Program-made: the position numbers and the translations under genes
The notes under the pieces: model-generated
The model's input: only the letters and a program-made list of their open reading frames with translations
What the model was told of the DNA's origin: nothing
Databases searched by the model: none
Shown here: piece by piece, positions 43,410 to 55,400 of the stretch
Position numbering within the stretch: the first letter of the stretch is position 1
How the letters are laid out: every line of letters begins with the position of its first letter
Source of the DNA: Strongylocentrotus purpuratus
Taxonomy: Eukaryota > Echinodermata > Echinoidea > Camarodonta > Strongylocentrotidae
Direction of reading: 5' to 3'
Assembly (NCBI RefSeq): GCF_000002235.5
Contig: NW_022145613.1
Location: 9,920,429-9,984,428, forward strand
Length of the DNA stretch: 64,000 bases

Positions 43410-46400
43410 CTCTATACACTTGCCTGTTACGACCACAAAGAAAATACATGTGTCTGTTTTTCCAGCAGCATCTGTTGATTTGTATTTCACTGTGGTGTTT
43501 CCAATAGGAAAGGGATCTCCAGGATTGTGGGAGGATGTCAGTGTCTGGTTACCAGAGTTATCTGATGCTGTTGGCGGCATCCAGGTTATTACAGCTGTGG
43601 CATTACCATTGTCTGTGTTGACATTCTGATCACTTGGGCATCCACTGATGACTGGATTCTCATTGTCTGGGAGGAGGACAAGATATTTGTTCATGTATGT
43701 GTGATTATACAGCATTCTAACCCCCCCCCCCCCCCCATACAAAAACATATTCCAAATTCTTTTAAATTTTGAAGTTGGCTGAAAAAAAGCATATTGTTTT
43801 AAATTCAACCTTAAATAACATCTACTAGTCATACATTTTTCTCCCTTAGACATAATCACTTAAATCAAGGGGAAAGGAATGAGGATTCTCAATCATTTGA
43901 CCACACCTGAAATAAAAGTATTTCTTTAGCAAAACCTTTTCATTTTCATATATCTCGTCATAAAACAGCACTTATGGGGGTATATGAACGTTGGTGCGAG
44001 TACCGGAAGCCTAAAGAGCTAAAAAAAAATATATAAATAATTTTAAAAAAAAAAGAAATCCTTTGATATGTATTTTCCAAAGAAATAATTAAGCCTTTTT
44101 TCCCCATTTATTTCATTGATTAGCTTTCAACAAAGTTGATTAATTCATTCTTTCTCAAGTATTGTATTTTCAAAGGGATTAGAAATTACAGAAGGAAACT
44201 AACAAACATGGTTACTTGAAAATACTTGTCATATTTTTAAATTTTATAAAACGGGTGTATAAATCTATTAAATGTTGATTTGTGTTGTTCATCAAATATT
44301 ACTCAAATAAAATATGGCACTTTTTGTGGTATGGCTCGAAGTCGGTTCACAGGTCCTTTAATTAAATGAGCGTAATGTCTAATGAATAAGTAGATAATCC
44401 TGCACATGTAGTACCAAGAACATAAACGTTGGTGTTCCACAAGGTTCTACGTAGGACCTTTACATATTATTTTGTACATAATATTTAGTTTTAGAGCAAA
44501 GAATGCCATAAAATGATTTACACAAATGATTCCAATTTATTCTGATCAAGAGATAATGTTGACTATTGAGGTCTGCTGGATTGTTTGCATACAACAAATA
44601 TCTAGATGGACCTTCGACCGCGCGCAGTCGAAAATGATGCCTCCGCCATGGAGTTATTTTACAAACCAAAACAGAAGCGAGCTATTTTGCTTACGTGAGC
44701 CCTGTGACATTTGACATTTGTACTCGTTACCCAAAAATCTAATCAGTATGTTGGCTCTGCAAGATACATAGATGACCAAGTTTGGCGGGAATCCATCAAT
44801 GGGTTCTTGAGATAACGCGATCACGAGAACGGGACATATGTACGTACGGACAACCCGAAAACATAATGCCTCCGGCTACTTTGTAGCGGAGGAATGACAT
44901 TACTCGGAGCACTAACAAAAAAGTTCTTTTTCTTTACCTGACGTAGAGTAGTTATTCTATAGATATTGTCAAGACCAATGATGTTTTATTATACATGCTA
45001 CTCTTGTTAGAATACTAGATGACAAAATACATTTTAAGTGATTTGCCGGCCTTGGGCTAAAGTCAGCGTCAAGCCCTATGTAATAATGGTTGAAATGCGA
45101 GGGTGATTTAATTTTTTGATGTCTACGCTTACCAATCACTGTCACATTGAAGGAACATGTTGCCATGTTTCCTGAATCATCCACAGCAGTGTATGTAACC
45201 ACGGTGGCCGTGATTATGCCAAACGTAGCCCCAGAGGGATAATCGGGAGAAACCCTCACCCGGCCAGAGTTATCAGTATATGTCGGCTCCGACCAGGTCA
45301 CATTTGCAGTGTTCAAGCCAGGTTCTGTGTTGTTAACGATGTTGCTGGGGCAAACCAGGACTGGTGCTTCCACATCTGCAAATAATTCACCAAAAAAAGG
45401 GTTGATCATGTTATGAAACCAATGTCATCTGTTCAGGATTTTTCTTCAAAATTGTTGAGGTGATTCACATGGAAAAAAATCTGGGTCTGGACTAGATCCT
45501 CATTGTCTGTTTAATATGACAAAACGTAAATGTTTAAGGGAAATCCAACCTTGATAGAAAAAACTTTTTGTCTAGAATAAAGCAGAAAAATCAGAGAAGC
45601 ATATTGGTGAAAGTTTGAATGAAATCGGACAAAAAATGTGAAAGTTATGATTTTTTTGAAAATTGCAATTACTATAGGTAAGAGCTCTTCAAATTGGCTG
45701 AATTGATAATGTCTATGTGATGTAGTGGCGTACAACTTTCCCATTTGCTCCAATACACAAAAGGACTAAAATTTCAACTTTTCATAAATGTATGACTCGG
45801 GATGGTCTGTTCTTTTTTGAGGACCTGTAATAATGTACTCTCCATGATATATTTTAAATAGTGCCTGAGGGCGAAGGCACTTGGAAGAAAACAAGAAATA
45901 AGTGATTTTTTAGTATCGACAAAAAGGGAGAGTAATCCGTAACTGCGTCACAATCCACTGACAAAATTGCCGAATTGAGATTCACACAGCTGTAGTGAGC
46001 TCACATTTCAAACACTCATAACTTCTTAATATTGGTCCAATTTATTTCAAACTTTCGCAATTCTTTATAAAATCAGTGAAAATTTGAACAAAATCGGGCA
46101 AGGAATAAGGAAGTAAGAGCTTCTTGAAATGACTAGTCACTAGAGGGCGGTATTCAATTTGATGACATCATCTGTGAACAACTCTCCATGCCTTTTGTAT
46201 ATACAATTTCACAATTTTTTGTTTTTTTCGTATTTATTTGTGTTCTGATCCGACTTCATAACATGTGAAGTAGAATATCATTTTGCATTCTATATCTTGC
46301 TTTCGGGGGAGTACATTATCTCAATCACAAGAAAGAAGGAAAAACATGAAATTTGATGTACAAAAGGCATGGAGAGTTGTCCACAGATGATGTCATCAAA

Positions 46401-49400
46401 TTGAATACCGCCCTCTATTGACTAGTCATTTCAAAAAGCTCTTACTTCCTTATTCCTTGCCCGATTTTGTTCAAATTTCAATGATATGTTTCAAATATCT
46501 TAAACTTTACAATAAAAGTAACTTAGTATGAAGGTTTTGGTTTCCTTTAAGTCATTAAAAAATAGACAATATTATCCTGTTTGGAGCCAGAAGGGCATTA
46601 ATGCATTTACATTACAGAGAACTAACCCCTTTCTGACTGTACCTAAAAATCAACTTAATTAGAAGCTAGAAAATGTCTATCATTTTCATTTCTTCAGCTG
46701 GTATACCAGAATAGAATTTTCAGGAAATACATGTAGTAAATACTATGTTTTTACTATACTGCACCCTTAAACCAAGATATGGGAGCAAAGCTCCTGAATT
46801 TTGGTCAAGAATTGTGAGCCATGAAAAAAAATGGTGTTCAGATTACACTTACCAGACACATTGACATAGAAGGAATTACATGATACGCTGTTCCCAGATG
46901 GATCAGCTGCTGTATACATGACCAAGGTGTTACCAATAGAAAAGTTTCCTGGGGGAAGACCTGAAGTCAAGTTTGCAGTGATTGCCCCAGAGTTATCTGT
47001 AGCTGTTGGAACACCATAATTGACCAGGGCCACTGGCTGCCCGGTTGTGGTGTTGGTAACAATATCAGATGACATACAGCCCATAAGGACTGGATCTTCC
47101 ATATCTGTTCAAAAACAAAATGTAAAGTAAGTAATCTTAGTGAACAATCCTTATTGAGATTGGTGAAAACTACGTGTATAAGAGCACATTAACAACACAA
47201 TAGTTTAACAAAGATCCTTTAGAACGACTTATATCATCCATAAAATATGATCGCAGCTTTAAAACTCACCAAGTATTGTAATAACAAAGATACACATTGC
47301 GATGTTCCCAGAATCATCTACAGCTGTGAATGTGACCGTTGTGTCTCCGATGTAATACATGGCCCCTGGAACATGAGTGCCCGTCATATTGACCTGCCCA
47401 GCGTTGTCGGTGGCTGTTGGTTCGACCCAGTTTAAGTTGTCAAAGGCCTGACCAGGCAGCGCGTTCGAAGTGAGAGTGCTAATGCATCCAGATATCAACG
47501 GGACTTCATTATCTACAAAACACACACACACACATAGACACAGAGGCAAGAATTAATAAACTTACAGCTAAGTAAGAATGGCAGACTGTAGTTCATTTTC
47601 CAAGTCTAGGATATTACAATGGTAATACTGCATACAGAAGAGGGGTTCTGGAATTTCTTTACCCTACAATTCAATCCATTCTGGCATTATCTATTGAGAT
47701 CCTAAATTTCAATCTGAGGTTGGAATCCTTTGTCTGTCGAGGCAACAGTAAAGAGAGTTTGAATGATCTATTTATTTCAACTCCCCTCCCCTCCTCCAAA
47801 GAAAAATCCAACATGACTCCCTGGTCAACAAGAACTGCGATTGAGCTATAGGCCCAGATCCCATTTCAAATGAAAGCCTGTACTTTCACATAGTTAGTGC
47901 TGTAAACATGTACATTTTGACACCATAACATTTTCGCATGAAGCCGCACAGCAAAACAAAATTTTCAAGTTCAAACCTAGTGATGATTCTTCCTGGCAGT
48001 TGTATTATTTTGTGGGAATTTAGCATCGGCGCTTATCTTTCATATACATGTATGACCCTTTGATCTTTGACCTCATGACCCCAAAATCTAATCATTTCAT
48101 TGTCTCATCAAGATACATACATGTCCCGAGTTTAAGGGAATTTGTCCTTCGGTTCTCATGATAATACGATCACAAGCTATTTTTGCATACATAATGAGCC
48201 CTGTGACCTTTGAGCTGGTGACCCAAAAATCTAATCAATTCATTGGCTCTACAAGATACATGCTTGACCTAAGTTTGGCCTGAATCCATGAATCGATTCT
48301 TGACAAACCGTGAACTGACATTTGCTTTTATATTACTAAATTGCCCCAGAAGTAGAAAAACTTCAAAGATCGTAATAAAAGAAAAGCTGAAAAGAAAAGG
48401 CAGAAGAATGAAGGGAAAAAGGGAAAACTGAAGAGGAAATGACACCGAGTTTAAAATACAACTAATGATCTTGTAAACTTCACTTTTTCATTTCATTTCG
48501 TCTTTATTTCACAAACTTACCAGCCACAGTTATAAGAAAGGTACACATTTCTATATTTCCTGCAGTATCTGTTGATGTGTAGTTCACTGTTGTATTTCCA
48601 AGAGGAAAGTAGTCTCCAGGATTGTGCGAAGATGTCAGCGTCTGGTTACCAGAGTTATCTGTTGCTGTAGGTGGTGTCCATTTTACTACTGCTGTAGCCC
48701 TGCCACTGTCTGTGTTGACATTCTGATCACCTGGGCATCCACTGAAGACTGCATTCTCATTGTCTAGGAGGGGGACAAGATATTTGTTCATGTATGTGCG
48801 ATTATCCAGCATTGTAATGCCCCCCCCCCCCAATAAAAAAAACATTCCAAAAAAGCATATTTTTTTCAATTCAACCTTAATAAACATCTTTAGTGATATG
48901 TTTGTCTCGCTTAGATATCGACTCACTTAAATCAAGGGGAAACGAAAAGAGACAAAGATTCTCAACCATCATCACACTGGAAAATAAAAATAAATTCTTT
49001 ACCAAAACTGCCTCATTTTCATATATGGGGTGAATATGAGCATTGGTGCGAGTAGGCTCAAGAGCACAAATGAAAATAAAAAGTTGCTTTGACATCTATT
49101 TTTCCAAAGAAATAATTGAGACTCTTCTCATTTATTTCATTGATAAGTTTCCAACAAAGTTGATTAATTCATTCTTTCTCAGGCATTGTATTTTCAAAGC
49201 GAATACGAATCAAAGACATTAACCATTAAACATGGTTACTTTTGGGCAATGTCAAAGATGAAGAAGATGAAGAAGAACAAAGCAGCTGGACCAGATGGTG
49301 TGGTCACTGAAATGTTTGAAGCATTAGAGGAATATGGTGTTGATAGATTAACAGAAATTATTAACAAAATATATAATGACGGAACATTTCCAGATGAATT

Positions 49401-52400
49401 GGGCAGATCCATTTTCATTACTCTCCCAAAGAAACCGGAAGCCGTGGATTGTGAGCAATATAGGACAATCAGCCTTATTTGCCATATCACTAAGATCATT
49501 TTGAGGATTTTGCTTTTGAGAGCAAGAAGTAGAATAGCTCCCATGGTCGGAAGGGAACAATTTGGTTTTGTAAAGGATGCGGCCACAAGAAATGCAATAT
49601 TTGTGGTTAGAAATATAACGGAGAGAGCAGTTGAAATGCAAAAGGATGTGTACATGTGTTTTATTGATTATTCAAAGGCTTTTGATAAAGTAAAACATTC
49701 AGAACTTTTTGAAGAGATGAAAAAGCTTGATATATATAGGAAAGATCTAAGACTGCTACAAAGTCTATCTTGGAATCAGTTTGCATGCATCAGGGTAGAA
49801 GGAGAGTGTAGTGAATATATTAACATCGGACGGGAGTCAGACAGGGTTGTGTTATGTCGCAGGACCTGTTCAATATGTAGAGTGAAATCATTCTAAGAGA
49901 ATTGGAAGATGAAAATGGGATACAAGTGAGTGGCCATTCAATCACAAATATTAGATATGCTGATGACACTGTTTTATTTTCTGAATCAGAGAAAGATCTC
50001 CAGAGACTCCTGAATGTAGTTGTAAAAGAAAGTGAGAGAATGGGACTAGAGATCAACTACACCAAGACAAAATGCCTGGTGGTCTCTAAGAAGAGCAGTC
50101 CAAAATGTAACTTGAAACTGAAAGAACAGATCATTAAACAAGTCTCCTCATTTAACTACCTCGGCAGCATGATCGCCGAGGATGCCAGATGTGAGATCAA
50201 GAGAAGGATAGCTCTCGCTAAATCTGCATTTTCAAAGCTAGGCAAAATTCTGACAAATCGAACAATGAGTATGAGGACCAGAATAAGAGTATTGAATTGT
50301 TACATCTACCCAGTACTTATGTATGGTAGTGAAACGTGGACTTTAGCCTCTGATACTAAAAAGCGTTTGGAAAGTTTCGAAATGTGGTTTTTAAGAAGAA
50401 TGATGAAAATCCCCTGGACTGACAAAGTTAGTAATGAGGAAGTTCTTACACGAGCTGGAGTGCAAAGGAAAATGATATGTGAGATGTTGATTAGGCAGTT
50501 GAAGTTCATGGGTCACATTACATGTAAAGAAGGCCTAGAGAATCTTGCTTTGACTGGGAAATTGTGGGAAGAAGGAGTAGGGGAAGAAGGAGGATACTTA
50601 GGATGGACAGTCTGCAGAAATTGTTGAAAGAGAGAGGATCGAGTGAAAGAACTGGGAGTGGTACTTCTAGTGGTATTTCTAAATTTACAAAACGGCGTAA
50701 AAATCTTCTAAGTGTTGATTTGTATTGTTCATCAAATATTACTTTAACGAAATATGGCACTGATTGTTGTACAGCTCCAGATTGGTTAACAGGTCCTTTA
50801 CTTAACTGAGCGCAATGTTTAAATGAATAAGTAAATTATCCTACATATATAGTACTAAGAACATAAACATTGGCGTTCCACAAAGTTCTGTGGTAGGACC
50901 TTTACATTTTATAATTTATTTTGTACATGATATACAGTTTTGGAGCAAAGAATGCCATGAAATGATTTACACTAATGATTCCAAGTTATTCTGATCAAGA
51001 GATAATGTTGACTAACTAAAACACGTTTTATGCTTATTAATTCTAACAACAAGAATACACATTTACTGATGCAAAGATATAGTGACTCAATCTGGGGACT
51101 ATTCATTAGTCTATAACAAATTTATCTAAAAAAAAGAATTCAGAATAAAGGCTATCTTCACCTATACACCTCCCTGTTTAGCAAGGTTATGACTACATAT
51201 ATGTCACCTATATCAGTTTTTATGGTTACTTACCAATCACAAATATATAAAAGGTACATGTGTCTGTATTTCCTGCTGCATCTGTTGATGTGTAGGTCAC
51301 TGTGTTGTTTCCAATAGGAAAGGAATCTCCAGAATTGTCAGTGGATGTCAGCATCTGGCTACCAGAGTTATCTGTTGCTGGTGGCAGCATCCAGGTAACT
51401 ACTGCTGTAGCATTACCACTGTCTGTGTTTACACTCTGGTCACTTGGGCATCCTCCGATGACTGGATTCTCATTGTCTGTTCAGGCAAATGTGAAAAATT
51501 ACGCCTATAACAATTCAAGGTAAAGATCAGTTTTGGAAACGCCCCCCTCTCAAAAAATGAAATGGAAGCTCTTATTACCAATCATGTGAATCAAGAGATA
51601 AGAAATAAAGGTGTTTGCATATTTTTAAATCTGATGACAATGGAGATAAAAATCAATCACTTCACACTTTGCCTTTCATGAGAGGGCCTTTGAAATACTC
51701 TGATCAGTTTTGGATCTACCAATGACTGGATTCTCATTGTCTGTATGGTATGGGTACAAAACGTAAATGTTTAAAGGAAATCCAACCTTGATAGAATTTT
51801 TTTTTTGTCTAGAATAAAGCAGAAAAATTGAAAGTTATGATTTTTTTGAAAATTGCAATTACTATAGGTATGAGCTCTTCAAATTGGCTGATAATGTCTA
51901 TGCGATGTAGTGGCGTACAACTTTCCCATTTGCTCCAATACACAAAAGGACTAAAATTTCAACTTTTCATAAATGTATGGAACGGGATGGTCTGTTCTTT
52001 TTTGAGGACCTGTAATAATGTACTCTCCATGATATATTTTAAATAGTGCTTGAGGGTGAAGGCACTTGGAAGAAAACGAGAAATAAGTGATTTTTTAGTA
52101 CTCAACAAAAAGGGAGAGTAATCCGTAACTGCGTCACAATCCACTGACAAAATTGCCGAATTGAGATTCACACAGCTGTAGTGAGCTCACATTTCAAACA
52201 CTCATAACTTCTTAATATTGGTCCAATTTATTTCAAACTTTCGCAATTCTGTTTCTCTGATTTTTATGCTTTCATTCAAATAAACTTTTTAGAAGGGTTG
52301 GTTTGCCTTTTAAAAATGATTTCAGATAAGATTTTTGTAAACTTTACAATATGTCAACAAAACGAAATACTATCTACAAATTTCTAAGTCTTCAAGAGGA

Positions 52401-55400
52401 CAAACTTCTACATGAAATGAGAACATTTACATTATCTGACTGACATGAAGATATACGATTATTATCTATATGAGGCTTCCAATTGTTGCAACAAACCAGT
52501 GTACTTTATATTTTTAGTGCATTACCCGGATGACCGATCAATATTGTTTTCGTACTGCTCTGTCATCCGCGAACTTCAACTGTTGATACAATATTGCTTG
52601 ATTATCGAATCAATTTTGTTATTTAGCTAGTCAACCTTATATAGATAATAATAATGATATTGTATGGCTCTGCAAGGTACATACATGTCTTTAGTTTGAT
52701 GGTAATCAATCCATCAGTTCTAATGATAATGCAATCACAAGCTATTTTTGCATACATAATGAGTCCTGTGACCTTTGACCTTGTGACCCCAAAATCTACT
52801 CAGTTCATTGGCTCTGCAAGATACATACATGTCTTGAGTTTGATGGTAATCAATCCATCGGTTCTAATGATAATGCGATCACAAGCTATTTTTGCATACA
52901 TAATGAGCCCCATGACCTTTGACCTAGACCTCATGACCCCAAAATCTAATCAGTTCATTGCCCAAGCAAGATACATACATGTCCTGAATTTCATGGTAAT
53001 CTGTACATCTGTTCTAATGATAATGTGATCAGGAGCTATTTTTGCATACATAATGAGCCCTGTGACCTTTGACCTTGTGACCCCAAAATTTAATCAATTT
53101 ATTGGCTCTGCAAGTTACATACATGACCAAATCTTGAGATAACGCGATCACGAGAATGGGACGTACGGACGGACGGACTGACAATATATGTCACCTATAG
53201 CAATTTTCATGGTTACTTACCAGTCACAGATATATAAAAGGTGCATGTGTCTGTATTTCCTGCTGCATCTGTTGATGTGTAGGTCACTGTGTTGTTTCCA
53301 ATAGGAAAGGAATCTCCAGGATTGTCAGTGGATGTCAGCGTCTGGTTACCAGAGTTATCTGTTGCTGTAGGTGTTGTCCATTTTACTACTGCTGTAGCCC
53401 TGCCACTGTTCGTGTTTACACTCTGGTCACTTGGGCATCCACCGATGACTGGATTCTCATTGTCTGTTATGATACAGGTAAATGTGAAAAATTACTCCAA
53501 AAACAATTCTTATTAAAGGTAAAGATCAGTTTTGGAAACGCCCCCCTCTCAAAAAATGAAATGGAAGCTCTATTACCAATCATGTGAATCAAGAGATAAG
53601 AAATAAAGGTGTTTGCATATTTTTAAATCTGATGACAATGGAGATAAAAATCAATCACTTCACTCTTTGCCTTTCATGAGAGGGCCTTTGAAATACTGTG
53701 ATCAGTTTTGCATCTACCGATGACTGGATTCTCATTGTCTGTATGGTATGGGTACATTTCGAACAATGAGCATCTTAATCATTCTCAAATATATTTTATG
53801 AAGTCTCGATCTAAAAAGACCAAAAGTGAAAGCACTTTTACAATTGTACCTGAAGATACATAATGCTCAATGTTTTCTGGTATTGTTATTTCACATAGTA
53901 AATTATTAATTCTTAAATTAACCCTATCTAACCCAGGGGGGGGGGGGCTATAGGAGGAGGGGCTATTTTTCGCATGTTTTACGCAAAAGAATGTTACGCT
54001 GAAATCTAAAGATTTTTTCTTTCGAGCCTTGTACATCTTTTGAAATAATTTTTGGGAAAATCGGACCTGGCGTTAAAAATTCACGTTACCTATTGTCTTT
54101 GCATGTCAGCCCGAAAATCGCTCATTTTTGCGATTTGTGTACAAAACATAAGGCAATCTCATTTTTCCAAACAAAATTTGATCTTGTTTATAGTTTTGTT
54201 GTTTATTTTGGAGTTCAAAATAATTAGAAATGAAATTAAACAAAAACAATAAAATACATAAGTTTAAAAAAACAAAGAAATACACAAGAAATTATCAAAA
54301 CAATTGATAACATAAGCAATAACCTGGCTCTTCCATTTGAAGGGACATCGTGAACAGACCAAATCGTGAATTATTCACGACAAAATTCACGATATCGTCA
54401 ATTTCGTTGTGAATAATTGGCGATAAAATTCACGACGAGATTCACGCCTGACTGATTTTGTTGCCAATTACGTCATCAATTTTATTTGTCCTTGCTTATG
54501 CGGCCTGCCTAGTCTAGGGGTAAACAATCCAGCCCCTTGAAGACGATTATGACGAGACGTTTTATCATGTTTTCTGTGAATATGGTAGGTTTCAACTTCA
54601 TATTATGCTCTATTTGTATTTTTTTTATTGGAATATATTTGAATTTCTACCCCCGTTTGACCTTTGTTGACCCCTCATGAAAATGCCTGGGATTTTCAAG
54701 GGGGCAGCCCAAGTCAAAATTGTTCGGTATTCATCAGGGAACACAAAAACACTTACAAACCTTTGTTCCAAGAGATTGGTCATGGGACCTACAGGCTGGT
54801 CTCCTACTATGAAGTGAAAACTAATGTTTTAAAATGAAGAATACAAGATTTATGGGTACAAATGTGAATTTTATTACCAAATTTGCATAAATTACCATAA
54901 TATGCACCACCACCCCCACAAATACGTGTGGGTTCCTTATGTAACAGGGACACTAAAAATGTTACAAAGTGGGTCCCTAATTTATGAAATTACCCATATC
55001 ACATTGTGAAACTGTTATGACATTGATAAGAATTCAATCAACATAAAAAGTATGGACCAAAAAAGCAATAGAAAAATAGAATTGCAAAACTACCAACCTA
55101 CCAGCTGGCATAACAAGGGCATGATAATGCATACAAGTATCTCCACTTACCGTTGACAACTATATAGAAGGTGCAATTGTCTGTGTATCCAGCTGCATCT
55201 GTTGATGTGTAGGTCACTGTGTTGTTACCAATAGGAAAGGAATCTTCAGGATTGTCAGTGGATGTCAGCATCTGGCTACCAGAGTTATCTGTTGCTGCTG
55301 GCAGCATCCAGGTAACTACAGCTGTAGCATTACCACTGTCTGTGTTTACACTCTGGTCACTTGGGCATCCTCCGATGACTGGATTCTCATTGTCTGTTCA

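Larger units (their letters stand above)
38758..43423 (-). repeat. Array unit 4 (A4 B4 C4 D4)
   Basis: The unit is 4,666 bases long and nearly identical to unit 3. Confidence 0.94.
24265..44590 (-). repeat. Tandem array of a four-exon 4.66-kb unit, about 4.4 copies
   Basis: Exons A, B, C and D repeat in strict order with offsets of 4,659 to 4,668 bases, and the introns repeat with them almost base for base. Low end: inside a D exon. High end: inside the A-B intron. A and C are sister types, as are B and D, so the unit is itself a doubled two-exon unit. Copy-specific base changes and run-length differences show that the copies are distinct. Confidence 0.97.

Noticed and set aside
24265-44590. 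Array dismissed as an assembly duplication
   Set aside because: Units differ by private coding changes and run lengths, and unit 1 is clearly distinct. Read support still needs to be seen.
52654-53028. 124-residue plus-strand frame with internal repeats
   Set aside because: It is the read-through of a 145-base tandem dispersed repeat whose other copies are not open.
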